Positions 1 through 10,308 of a stretch of DNA of 64,000 nucleotides are shown here, piece by piece. Below the pieces are notes generated by a model that was not told the origin of the DNA, did no database searches, and saw nothing but the letters and a program-made list of their open reading frames with translations. The number at the start of each line of letters is the position of its first letter. Position 1 is the first letter of the stretch. A program made the translations under genes and the position numbers. This DNA is from Adiantum capillus-veneris (lineage: Eukaryota > Streptophyta > Polypodiopsida > Polypodiales > Pteridaceae), in NCBI GenBank assembly GCA_014529385.2, contig CM043960.1, positions 33,461,396 to 33,525,395 of the forward strand, read 5' to 3'.

Positions 1-801
1 CCACATTCTTCTGTCCCTACTCATGGACAATCTAGAAGTGAAACTGTGACAAGATGTTCGCCCACCGCATCTGCTTTTCCGAAAGCTGCTTCTGTGACAA
101 GAAGTAGCGCAAACTCTGATGGGTTGGAAAGACAGTAAAATCCGCTCCGAGTAGGTAGTGCCACCACTGAGTAAGAGCATGCATAACCACCAAAAGCTCT
201 TTCTCATAAATCTGTGCTGTCATCTCCGGCCTAGAGAACAATCGGCTCTCATAAACAATGACATGGCCTTCTTGCATCAAGACCGCACCCAGACTAGGAC
301 CACAAGCATCACAATATACTTCAAATGACTTTTGCAAGTCCGGCAAAGTCAAAACTGGTCCCGTAGTCAATATCTCTTTCAATGTTTGAAAGGCAGTCAC
401 TTCTGTGGATCCCCACGAGAAAGGGACTTCTTTCTGTATCAAGATATGCAAAGGGGAAGCAACCTCTGCAAACTTTCGAAGTACGAACAAAGTCCCAAGA
501 AGCTTTCAACTTCATGGACATTCTTCAAATCGGGCCAATCACAGATAGTGTCTATCTTGGCCGGATCCATTTGCACTCCTGTTGCTGAGACAAAGTGTCC
601 CCAAAAAAATGTATCTCAGAAGTATATGATCTTTGTGGTCTGCTTCATTCTTGGAGAAAACAATGATATCATCAAAGAAAGTGCCAACAAATAGCCTGTG
701 CTCTCGAAAAATCCTGTCCATCATCCGGTTAAATGTCACATGAGCATTGGTTAAACCAAAAGGCATCACCAAAAAACTCAAATAACCCAAAAGTCGTCCG
801 A
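1..801 (-). pseudogene. Family C gypsy pol fragment (RT palm to RNase H)
   Basis: This is a broken piece of a Ty3/gypsy polymerase read on the minus strand. The part at 539-790 has the RT motif VMPFGLTNA followed by the catalytic GTFFDDIIVFSKN. After a frameshift near 490-540, the part at 32-490 has RNase H hallmarks: the first Asp in CDACG, the Glu in YEKELL, and the HQSLRYF block. In the plus-strand sister copy, the sequence around 22400-23200 aligns throughout. Reading on the minus strand, the fragment begins just before the TFG codons, at about 801. The sister fragment at 14911-15243 ends at RIDLK, about 50 bp earlier in the gene. The two are therefore probably halves of one element split by the plus-strand nest. 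The 3' half (integrase, 3' LTR) lies beyond the left edge of the window. It cannot be functional. Confidence 0.85.
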
Positions 802-1031
802 AAAGTTAATGACTCAAAGCAATGGCACAGTGCGAAGCTACCGCTATGTCATTGGGACAGGATTCACACGCAGGCAATACATGTGTCGACAAGGTGTTGA
901 ATACACTAGGGTTGACAATGAGCATGTATGTGTCGTACATGTGTCGACAGGTGTTGAATACATCAGTGTTGACTGTAAGCATGTATGACATAGATGCAAA
1001 CGAGGACGTTTGAGATTTCAAGAGGGGGGTA
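802..1031 (+). mobile_element. 3' internal end of an A-family element with polypurine tract
   Basis: This stretch is nearly identical to 13196-13425, the non-coding tail between an A-type pol and its 3' LTR. It contains two diverged copies of a unit of about 57 bp (around 877-990) that begins ACATGTGTCGACA. It ends in the purine run at about 1019-1029, the presumed plus-strand primer, directly before the LTR start TGTCAC. Everything upstream in the element (pol) is missing; the left junction at about 801/802 is with minus-strand family C pol. Having an element's 3' end before an LTR that is followed by a PBS and gag suggests tandem elements sharing an LTR, or unequal recombination. Confidence 0.75.
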
Positions 1032-1265
1032 TGTCACCAGCGTGTGACTACTATCTATCCTTTTTGTTCTTGGCCTGGACTCCCTCTGAACAGTTCCACA
1101 CTAGCTTTGCAATGCAGGGCAGTTAGATTTCCCGAGGGGTGTTTCCAAAAAGTGAAAGTAAATAAAAAATAAGAAAGAAATCAACAAAAAGGATAGATAG
1201 TAGTCACACGCTGGTGACATACCTCCCTCTTGAAATCTCAAACGTCCTCGTTTGCATCTATGTCA
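986..1265. repeat. Near-perfect 83-bp inverted repeat spanning an LTR boundary
   Basis: Arm 986-1068 and arm 1183-1265 are reverse complements with a single mismatch inside the polypurine tract. Each arm covers the last 46 bp of internal sequence and the first 37 bp of LTR. The 114-bp spacer is itself an inverted piece of LTR. This is a foldback structure. Confidence 0.92.
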
Positions 1266-1960
1266 TTGACTAGCCAAAGTGGAATCCTTTGCTACAGAGG
1301 CTACATTTGAGTTCTGGGTGTGGTTGCAGTGTACAAAGGGGGTGAGATGACCTAGAAAGATACAATGGCAGCATCTCCTAAAATTTAGGGAACTGCTATT
1401 TTGGGACCCGAAACAGTGAATTACAGCCTGCTGTGTATTTTTGCAGGTTTAGGGTTTTGGCCCTAAACGGACCCTAATACCCCCAGGAGGTTCGGGGACG
1501 CGAGGGGACCGCTGTACAAGTGATCTGGGCATTTTCGGGGCTGAAAACAGAGAATTCAGCGTGTTGCAGATTCTCGCCAAGTTTTGCAAAGTGCCCGTAT
1601 GCGTCGGGAAAGTCATTCAATGCGTGGGAATACTGATTGTGAAGGGTCCTAGTACAGTTATGCTGCCGAAATCTGGCCGAACAGTTGAAATTCAGCCAAG
1701 CTTGTGCGGGGCAGCTTGTAGGGAACCAGAACGTTTATTTCCTCTTTTAAACAATAAAAAAATACCGAAAGGGGCGTCTAAGTTAGGGGCCAATCTGGTG
1801 TCGGTCTTCTCATACAGGTGCATTCTAGCAGCCTGTATCCCTTTCCCCTTTGTTGTGTCTTGAAAGTACAGGTAAAGTGGGCGACAAATTAAATGGGTGA
1901 AAGCAAATAAGGTTGAAGTCTAAGGTCTACCGCCCTTTTTGAAAGTACATGCCGGTTTCA
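1032..1960 (+). repeat. A-family LTR (5' position), rearranged
   Basis: It begins TGTCACCAGCG and ends GGCCGGTTTCA, matching the full A LTR at 13426-14910 at both ends. It is only 929 bp against 1485 bp. About 600 bp corresponding to 13774-14370 is absent (junction near 1408). Its first 240 bp contain an inverted segment: bases 1069-1182 match the reverse complement of the A LTR, flanked by 83-bp inverted arms (986-1068 and 1183-1265). An AATAAA-like signal lies upstream of the conserved motif at 1761-1775. A primer-binding site and gag follow directly, so this served as a 5' LTR. Confidence 0.85.
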
Positions 1961-1977
1961 TGGTTCCATCGCCGGGA
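1961..1977 (+). promoter_or_regulatory. Primer-binding site, probably for tRNA-Glu
   Basis: The sequence TGGTTCCATCGCCGGGA lies immediately after the LTR end CA. It is complementary, with one or two mismatches, to the 3' end of plant tRNA-Glu as I recall it (ending CCCGGCGACGGAACCA or CCCGGCAACGGAACCA). The tRNA assignment is inference from memory of tRNA sequences; the position directly after the LTR is seen. Confidence 0.6.
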
Positions 1978-2067
1978 TTAAATCACTTTTTCCCATAGAA
2001 GTGAGCCTTGGTCAGGTTGGGCTTGAAGACATAGGGGATCATAGAGCAGACACAGGGAATTGCAATT

Positions 2068-3631
2068 ATGGCTGACAGGCAAGATGATGTGACTGAAGAG
2101 GTTTCCTCTTCACAGGGTCAACAGACACATGAAGTGGGTGAGTCTTCAAGACCACCAGAGACGGATGATGATATATTCAGGACCCAGTTGGCTACTGCTG
2201 TGGCTATGTTCACACAAGTAATGCAGAATCCGAGGTTTTTAGCCTTTCTGCAACCTTCTCTTCCGTCTTAGCAAGTTGGGTCACTGGATCATATTCAAAA
2301 GCCTGTTAAGGCTCGAGCACAGTTGATTCATACTGCAGAGTCAATGGAAACACATGTACACTTGACGGAGAACATGCAGTCTCCACAACCTGTGCCTAAG
2401 GTGCAAGAACAAGTGGCTGAGATGCCAGTCTTTCAAGCTGTACCAGTTCAGCCAGCCACTTTTCAGTAGCCTATAGCTAGTTCTAATGGGCAGGGTAGCA
2501 ACCTACAGGCTATGCAACAAGTCTTCCCACCACCTTCAATACACCCTGGCTATTTTGGAGGTGGATCGGTATTCCAGAGCATGGCTGGTCATGCACCTTG
2601 AAATCAGTTTTACACGTCAGGAATAGTGTTCGGGGGTGCTCAAACAATGATGCCTAACCCCATGTATGGTGTCACGGGCATGCTACCAGGGTTTCAAAGC
2701 ACTCTCGGCCAATTTGGGATGCCACAGGCAAATTTTGGTATGGCTGGAATATTAAATCAACAGCCAAATATGGCATTTCCAGGTCAACTTAATAGCGGTC
2801 AAGGAACACAGATGAACCCTAACAGTGTTCCCATGTTTCAGTCACTACCATATGACAACTTAACGCCACTGGAGAGGTCAACTCCGTACAAAGAAGGTGG
2901 CAAAGGTGTGACATTCACGACCTTTACAGGGTTTGATGATAGGAAGAAGGCTCTCTCATTCCTCCAGCATTTTGACAAGGCCTATGCAGGGGGAAACTTT
3001 ACAGAGGCTTCAAAGGTCCTCAAGGCAGCCACTTTCTTGACAGGGAATGCGGGACAATGGTGGACAACTTTATTGCTTCATGGGCAAGCTCCGTCCACAT
3101 GGATTTACTTCAAGCAGATTTTTGCAGCAGCATGGTTATCTGATGACTTTGAAGCAGATGTCATGACAAAATGGCACCAGCTTAATGCTGCCACTTGCAA
3201 GAATCTCGATGACTACAATCGGAAGTTTTGGAAAGCACTACTTCCGGTAACTTCCTATAGGTTTGTGCCATTGACAGAACAGATTGAAAAATACTGTTGT
3301 GGCCTACCCAAAGGATTGAGAAAGTATTGCATGAAGACCAAAGTCACTACTTTGTCGCAGCTCATCGAGGTAGCAAACACTGGCAATGGTTTGCTCAAGG
3401 GAGAAGATTGTGAATTCAATACTGGCATCAAGGAAGGATCAGCCAAGAAAAATTCAGCGAAGAAGCACGTTCCCAATGAGGTTCCTAAAGGGACTCAGGA
3501 GCCAGCCAACGCAGGGAAAGGCAAAGCTACGGCTGAATCAGAAAAGGGACCAACAAAGAAATGGAAAAGACGTTTTCCTCGCAAGTCGGAAGAGCAAAAG
3601 AAGGTCCTGAGGTCAGAGAACAAATGCTTTA
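2068..3631 (+). pseudogene. A-family gag, interrupted
   Basis: This is a gypsy Gag (virion capsid/nucleocapsid precursor). It starts MADRQDDVTEE and has a Gln/Pro/Gly/Met-rich N-terminal region (2300-2860). A retrotransposon capsid domain follows (about 2900-3400) with the typical block GQWWTTLL and the CCGLPKGLRKYC segment. A lysine-rich tail then runs into the first cysteine of a CCHC knuckle (ENKCFM), where an LTR (3632) cuts it off. In-frame stops occur at 2269-2271, at about 2467-2469 and at about 2599; the section 2626-3631 is open. It aligns along its length with the B gag at 5304-6774. Protease and the first part of RT do not follow it anywhere. Confidence 0.9.
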
Positions 3632-5204
3632 TGTCACGAGGACGTGGCAGTTATTAACCATGTCACAAAGATGTGGCAACTGCTAACCTTGGTTGTTGGT
3701 TTCTTTCCAATGGGGTTTATTTTATTTGTTTTGAGACCCTCTTTTTGAAGTAGCAAACGATCGGACATTGTATGGCCAATGTGAACGGTAGTTTCACCCG
3801 CAGACGGGAAGTGGTCGGCACTGGAATTCGTATGGTAAGAGGATGTCTAGGCTCAGAGCAAGATCATATAGGTTCCCCCGTCGCACTTAGTAAGTTGGTG
3901 GATACTAGGAAGTGAACTCAATAAAGGCATAAAGTCAAGGTGGGACTACCAACAAAAAGTATCCGACAGTCGGGCCACATTGCACTTTTGGATGCGGTCC
4001 CAATGAGGATAGATGGTCAGTAGACCAGTGGGAGCCCAACGGAAGCATCTCCTAAAATTTAGGAAACTGCTATTTTGGGCCGTGAAATGTGTTCGCGTCA
4101 TTACCTCCGGTATGACTAGGGGAACATTTTACAACTCTTCCGCGAAGTCAACTGGGCAACCGGTCAGGATATTTTTAAACGGCGAACCCGAAACGGGAAA
4201 ATGCTTGTAAATGTGCCAAGTGTCGATTTTTCTTGGACTTTCCTCATGCAGAAGAAAGGGCGCTGAATTTAGAGAAGGGAGAGGCCTCATTATGCAATCT
4301 GTCTCACAGGTTAAGAGCTATGGAGTGCTTCCTTTCCCTCTTATGTACAGTGCGGTGCCAGGAGTGATGCCTTGCACGCTACGCACTGCCCTCTCTCTCC
4401 CCTACGAGCAGTATGTTATCCCCCACTAGTGGTCTTTTCATTTGACCAATGTACAATTATGTGGGTTCATGCGCGATTGCCGAGGCAAGAACCTCTTGCA
4501 CAGGTACTGGATTAGCTAGCGGCTAATCCCCCGCAGGTACAGGTGAATTCGGAGAGGTTTCACGCCAGAAATCTCGGCCGATTCAAAGGGCAAGTAGCCC
4601 TACAGGTGCGGGAGCTCGAGGTCTTGCTACTGATGCGACCGGCACGCGAAACGGAGCCCAAAACAGGGAATTACAGCCTGCTGTGTATTTTTGCAGGTTT
4701 AGGGTTTTGGCCCTAAACGGACCCTAATACCTCCAGGAGGTTCGGGGACGCAAGGGGACCGCTGTACAATTGAACTGACGCATTTTCGGGGAGAAAACAG
4801 AGAATTCAGCGTGCTGCAGATTCTCGCCAGGTTTTGCAAAGTGTCCGTATGCGTCGGGAAAGTCACCTATTGCGTGGGGATACTGAGTGTGAAGCGTCCT
4901 AGTACAGTTATGCTGCTGAAATCGGGCCAGAACAGGTGTTTCTTAGCCTAGATTGTGCGGGGCAGCTTGTGGGAGATCACAGGTTTTATTCCCTTTGATA
5001 AAGAATAAAGAAATACAGAAAGGGGTGCCAATTTTGGGGCCTACAGGTTGTCGGTGTCTGCTCGGAGCATTCTAGCTTCCGAGCCGTGTGTGTGATTAAG
5101 TGTTAATTCCCGTTACAAGTTACCTTTGCAAAGTACTCTGTGTGTGTCTAAAGTAAAGAATTTCGGGTGAAAGCTAACACCTACCGCCCTACGGGCCGGT
5201 TTCA
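3632..5204 (+). repeat. B-subfamily LTR (5' LTR of the 5205-9782 element)
   Basis: It begins TGTCACGAGGACGTGG and ends GGCCGGTTTCA, 1573 bp, followed by a primer site and gag. From about 4043 onward it is clearly homologous to the A LTR (13733 onward): shared blocks include the CTCTTGCACAGGTACTGG area, GCAAGTAGCCCTACAGG, and the AATAAA signal at 5004-5009. Its first roughly 410 bp show no similarity to the first roughly 307 bp of the A LTRs. It sits exactly inside the zinc-knuckle codons of the A gag. The preceding five bases are CTTTA. Confidence 0.85.
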
Positions 5205-5221
5205 TGGTTCGGTTGCCGGGA
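5205..5221 (+). promoter_or_regulatory. Primer-binding site, probably for tRNA-Glu
   Basis: TGGTTCGGTTGCCGGGA follows the LTR end directly. It differs at one position from the expected complement of a plant tRNA-Glu 3' end. The tRNA identity is inferred. Confidence 0.6.
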
Positions 5222-5303
5222 CATCAATCACTTTTTCCTTAAAGAGTGAGCCTGGATTGTTTTGGGATAAAGACACAGAGCGCAGGAACGCGGGGATTAC
5301 ACT

Positions 5304-6774
5304 ATGGCCGACAAGGGGAAGGGAATTATGGAAGAGGGTTCCTCTTCAAAGGACAGGCAGGAGATTCCTATGGTTTTTGAGATTGGCGAGAGCTCACGGC
5401 CACGTCAGTCTGTACCTCCTGTCAACGTGATTGTCCCTCCAATAGTACAGGGCTTTATGACTGGGCAACTTGAGGATGATGCGTTCAAGACTCAGTTAGT
5501 TGCCACGGTGAATGTCTTTTCGCAGCTGGTGCAGAATCCAAGGTTTATGGAATTCTTGCAAGCGCCACCAGTGCAACAGCGAAATAGGCAACCTACGCCG
5601 CGTACGGAGCTTGTTGATGCTCAAGCCCAGGTACTTCATGTGGCGCAGGTGGAAAGGGAGCACTCGCATGTTGCGGAGTCGGGGGCTCCAAAGCAGTTTC
5701 CTCTCGTGCTTGAACAGGTGGCTAGAACGCCTATTCCACAGGTTATGCCAGTTCAGCCCGCCACCTTTCAGAGCCAGCATGCTGTCTTGAATGGACAGGG
5801 AGCTGGATACCAGGCTATGCACTCAGTTTTTCCACCACCCACGGTACATCCTGGGTATTTCGGGGGTGGCTCAGTGTTCCAAAGTATGGCTGGTTATGCG
5901 TCTGGAAGTCAGCCGTACATGCCAGGAACAGTGTTCGGGGGTATGCAAGGCATCATGCCAAACCCCATGTATGGTAGTATCGGCATGCAGCAAGGTTTCC
6001 ACTGCAACGAGGGCCAGTTTGGGGTGCCACCGGGTCATTTTGGCATGGCTGGTTTTTCTGGACAGCAGCCAGATATCGCACCTCTGACGCAAAATGTGAA
6101 TGGCCAAGGCGTGCCGATCATTCCTACTACAATGCCCATGTTGCAGACCATTCCGTATGACAACTTGGGGGCACTAGAGAAGCTGAAGGCTTACAAAGAA
6201 GGTGGTGCAGCGGTAAAGTTCAGTACCTTTAGTGGTTTCGAGGATAAGTCAAAGGCCCTCACTTTCCTCCAGTAGTTTGATACAGCTTATGCGGGGGGAA
6301 GCTGCCACTTTCTTAAAGGACAATGCGCTTACATGGTGGACGACATTGTTAATGCAAGGACAGGCACCCGCCACTTGGGTTTACTTCAAGCAAATGTTTG
6401 CATCTGCTTGGCTATCAAATGAATTTGAAGCCGACGTCCTGACAGATTGGCACCAGCTTACTTCAGCTTCGTGCAAGAGCTTGCTGGAGTATAATAGGAG
6501 GTTTTGTAAAGCGTTACTCTCAGTGACCTCCTACAGATTTGTGCCATTGACAGAGCAGATAGAGAAGTACTGTTGTGGGCTGCCTAAAGGGCTTCGCGAT
6601 TACTGTACAAAGAATAGGGTGGCTACCCTTACTCAGCTTATGGAAGTTGCGAACACTTGTCTTGCCTTGTTGAAAGGAGAGGACAGTGGATTTTCGAGCA
6701 CTGACAAAGGAGGGCAGCAAAAGAAAAATTCAGCAAAGAAGCCCTTTGTGAAAACGGCTCCTGATGCGTCATAG
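5304..6774 (+). pseudogene. B-family gag (N-terminal region and capsid)
   Basis: This Gag precursor starts MADKGKGIMEEGSSSK. A long Gln/Pro/Met/Gly-rich region (about residues 50-270) leads into the capsid domain, with YDNLGALEKLKAYKEGG, TWWTTLL and YCCGLPKGLRDYC all visible. Compared with the A gag, about 12 codons are deleted near 6295-6300 and a stop lies at about 6274. Its open parts are therefore 5304-6275 and 6232-6774, in different frames. A TAG at about 6772-6774 ends it before the lysine-rich linker, which continues in another frame in the next feature. It lies just downstream of its own LTR and PBS, so 5304 is the natural start. Confidence 0.9.
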
Positions 6775-8074
6775 GGGTCAGAAAAGGCCACCAAAGACAA
6801 GTATTCAGCCGGGACTTCTGGAGCGCAGCGCCGCAGGCAAAGAAACAGAAAGGAAGCCTTTTGTGCGCAAGTCGCTCGAGGAAAAGAAGGTCCTAATGGA
6901 TGAGAACAAATGCTTTATATGCGAGCAGCCTGGTCACTTTTCGATCAATTGTCCACAAAGGAAAAGGCCAGCTGACTCAGAGGATAAAGAAGACCAGAAA
7001 GGCAAGAAGCCAAAACCCACGGCAGGTTTAGTGCCAGACATGGTGGGTGACAGGCCCAACACAGATGCTAGTGAGTTATGCAGGGCATGGGGTAAAGTTA
7101 GGGATCAGACGGCACTCATCTTCTTTGATCCAGGTGCCAAAGCCAACTTTATCTCACCAGAGTTAGCTATGAAGCTGGGCATTAGAGCTGAAGAGATGGG
7201 GTACACAGCAGAGGCAGGGTTGGCATGTCCTGGCCACTCAGAGTGTGTTACTTCCATCATTGGAAAACTGCGTCTGCATATTCAGCCGTATGTGGACACT
7301 GAAGAGTTTTACATCATGCCGCTGGAAGATTGTGACGCCTTGTTGGGGATCCCATGGATGTTCCGAGTGCATGGAGTCTTGGATGCCTACAACAAAAAGA
7401 TCACTGTACAGCATAGGGGCAAAACTCACATCTTGGATGTAAAGCTTAAAGGAGAGTCAGTCCCTATTGTATCTGCTTCTGCTATCACTTCTGTAATAAA
7501 GAATCATCTTTTTGTGTACTTGATTTTTGCACGTGATGTCTCAGATAGTGATCAGTCAAATTTATTTGTGTTAGATAAAGAAAGGTCAGCATTTTTGCAA
7601 AAGTTTAGTGATTGTTTTTCTGATTCATTACCGTTGCAATTGCCGCCAGAGAGACCTGAGGACCATCGGATAGATTTGGTGCCAGGGTGTAGCCCACTAA
7701 ATAGACCTCCCTACAGGGTTAGTGCGGCGCAGCAGAAAGAGATTATGGGCCAGGTTGAGGAGTTATTAGAGAAGGGGCTGATTCAGCCTAGTTCTTCACC
7801 CTTTTGCTCCCCAGTGCTCCTAGTGCAGAAGAAGGATGGCTCATGGCGCATGTGTATTCATTACCGTGCGTTGAATAAGAATACCATCAAGAATAGGTTT
7901 CCTATTCCTAGAATTGATGATATTCTCGATCGTTTAGAGGGTGCTGCAGCTTTCAGCAGGATAGACCTTAAGAGTGGGTACCATCAGATTCGTATAAGGC
8001 CAGAGGATGTGCACAAGACCGCGTTTAGAACGACATTTGGTCTTTATGAGTTTCTAGTGATGCGTTTGGGCTAA
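6764..8074 (+). pseudogene. B-family zinc knuckle, protease and N-terminal RT
   Basis: This 436-codon open stretch carries, in order: a CCHC knuckle [14 protein letters not shown] (about 6911-6952); a retropepsin-like protease with active-site block [12 protein letters not shown] (about 7122-7157) and the later LLGIPWMF motif; and the RT fingers and palm ([40 protein letters not shown] with the first catalytic Asp). Two oddities are visible. The usual CIDYRALN is CIHYRALN. A small deletion in the VMPFGLTNA codons near 8068 shifts the frame and ends this ORF at 8074. The start at 6764 is an artefact of the frame; the true polyprotein would be read through from gag. Confidence 0.88.
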
Positions 8075-8988
8075 CAAATGCTCCTGCCACGTTCAACAGA
8101 ATGATGGACCGGATTTTCCGCTCGCATCAACAGTTTGTTGGAACGTTCTTCGATGACATGATAGTGTATTCGAAGAATGAAGAGGAGCGTAGGCGTCACT
8201 TGACCATTGTGTTTGAAGAGCTACGCAGTCACAGGTTACTTGTCAATCCTAAGAAAAGTGAATTCTTCCTTGAAGAGATCCACTTTCTGGGCCACATAGC
8301 CTCAAAGGATGGTGTTAGAATGGATCCCGCAAAGGTCGAAGCTATCAAGACATGGCCAGACTTGAAGACTGTGCACGATGTCAGAAGCTTCTTGGGATTG
8401 TGTTCCTACTATAGAAGGTTTATCAGAAATTTTGCAGAGATAGCATCACCTCTTCACGCATTGCAAAAGCAAGAGGTCACTTTCAGATGGACCCAAAAAG
8501 AGATTTCAGCTTTTAGTCTCTTAAAGGAAAAGTTGACTTCAAATCCAATTATTATTTTGCAAGATCTCAGGAAGTCATTTGTGGTCCAGTGTGACGCGTG
8601 TGGCAGTAGCATTGAAGCAGTGCTAATGCAAGATGGACGGGTAGTAGCTTATGAAAGACGAATTTTGCAAGGGCCAGAGAGGACTATGCAAGTCTATGAG
8701 AAAGAGCTCTTGGCCGTGATTCATGCGCTTTCTAGCTGGAAGCACTACCTCTTAGGTGCTGATTTTGTTGTCCAAACAGATCATCAGACCTTGCGATACT
8801 TCTTGACACAGTCAAAGTTATCCGAAAAGCATATGCGATGGGCAAACATTCTTTCCATGTTCCACTTCCAGATTATGCATGTGGAAGGCAAGAAGAATGT
8901 TGTGGCTAATGCGTTATCAAGAAAGCCACAAATTTCAGCTGTGTCAATTCCTTATCATCATGAGTTAGATGACATGAAGGAATAGTAT
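8075..8988 (+). pseudogene. B-family RT catalytic core and RNase H
   Basis: This continues the polymerase after the frameshift. GTFFDDMIVYSKNEEE (about 8140-8190) holds the two catalytic aspartates. The thumb/connection (FLGLCSYYRRFIRNFAEIASPL) follows, then RNase H (VVQCDACGSSIEAVLMQDG, YEKELLAVIHAL, TDHQTLRYF, VVANALSRK). In the RNase H the last conserved Asp of the usual VADALSR is Asn here (VANALSR). A TAG at about 8986-8988 terminates the frame where the sister copy (11410) reads CAA. Apart from these points it is open for 294 codons. Confidence 0.9.
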
Positions 8989-9782
8989 ACTGCTGATGAA
9001 GATTTTGCAAGGATCTTTGAAGAGTTACAAGAGGGGCAACATCACGAGCACTACCTCCTCAGAGATGGTTTTATGATGATGCATGGCAGACTTTGTGTCA
9101 CTAGGCCACTGCGACATAAGGTCATGGAAGAGAGTCATGTCCCACCGTATGCAGGGCATCGTGGCATTGATGCAACAGTTAAAGCGGTAGAGACATTCTT
9201 CTATTGGCCTACCTTGAGGAGAGATGTGGATGCCTTTGTGCGAGCATGCATAGTTTGCCAAAAGGTCAAGTTTGACAGGCAAAAGGCACCAGGGTTGTTA
9301 CAACCACTGCCGATTCCGGATAAGCCATGGGAAAGCATTGCTATGGACTTTATCTTTGATCTTCCGAGGACGCCAACACGGAATGATGGTATATGGACCA
9401 TTATCTGCAGGTTCAGCAAGCAGGCCCATTTTATCCCTGTCAGGAAGAAGATAAAATCTGATCAGATGGCACGCTTGTTCATGTACAATGTGTTTTCGAT
9501 TATCAGTGATCGTGATCCTCGCATGACCAGTTTGTTCTGGAGAGGATTGTTTGAGAACATGGGCACTACGCTCAAGTTTTCGTCTTCGTTTCATCCACAA
9601 ACTGATGGACAATCAGAAGAGGCTAATTCTACTGTCTTAGATCTGTTGAAATGCTATGTGTCAGATAATAAGGGCAAGTGGGAACAGTATTTGCCTATGC
9701 TTGAGTATGCGTACAATAATACGGTGCATTCGTCTACTGGCAAAGCACCTTTTGAGATTGTTGAAGGCGGCAAAAAGGTTCC
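8989..9782 (+). pseudogene. B-family integrase, truncated
   Basis: This integrase has an N-terminal zinc-binding region (HVPPYAGHRG and CIVCQK) and a catalytic core with MDFIFDLP (Asp 1), SDRDPRM (Asp 2) and TDGQSEEAN (Glu), all present. Compared with the copy at 11500-12250, about seven codons are missing before SDRDP (MYNVF joined to SIISDRDP, near 9495), an in-frame deletion inside the core. At 9782, in IVEGGKKVP, homology stops abruptly and D-family LTR sequence begins. The chromodomain-like C-terminus and 3' LTR of this element are therefore lost. Confidence 0.9.
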
Positions 9783-10308
9783 GCGTTTTTGACCTGCAAT
9801 TTCAGCGGTAAGAAAACGCAGTTTTCTGCCTAAGCACAATAGCAGATCATCCCCCAAGGAGGTTGTAGATGGTTCCCCATTCTCAGCCATAAAAACACAG
9901 CCCAAAACAGTCATTTTCAGCCCTAAAACAGTCCAAGAATTTCAGCCTAAGAAGATCACAGATTCAGTCATCGAGTCGTCGTCGTCGTCGTCGTCATCGG
10001 TATAGACCAAGTTGCATAGTCCATTGCATACGCATTGTACACCTTTGTGCAATCAAAGAATAGACCACTCTCGCCGACGAGAGTGGGGCCTTTGGAGGAG
10101 GGTTTTACAACCTCTCGGGTGTCATATCTCTTCTCTCTCCTTCTCTGAGTCTCATTCACTTGCACGCACAATCCACTCACTTTGTTCGTGACCACAACAC
10201 TCTACAAGACGGAAAGCTCTCTCTTTCCCTAAAGAACTAAAAGGAACCTTGAGCAATAAAGATCACTAATCTTGAGAAAATACAATATTCATTCCGGTGC
10301 ACCTAACA
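9783..10308 (+). repeat. 3' part of a D-family LTR
   Basis: It aligns along its length with about 19535-20034, the end of the D LTR. Shared landmarks are GACCACTCTCGCCGACGAG, a CGTCGTCGT run, AAAGGAACCTTGAGCA, and the terminus GCACCTAACA. The 3' terminus is exact at 10308; the 5' two-thirds of the LTR is missing. It separates two partly redundant pol segments (RT to integrase of B, then RT to chromodomain of A). It contains no gene. Confidence 0.85.
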
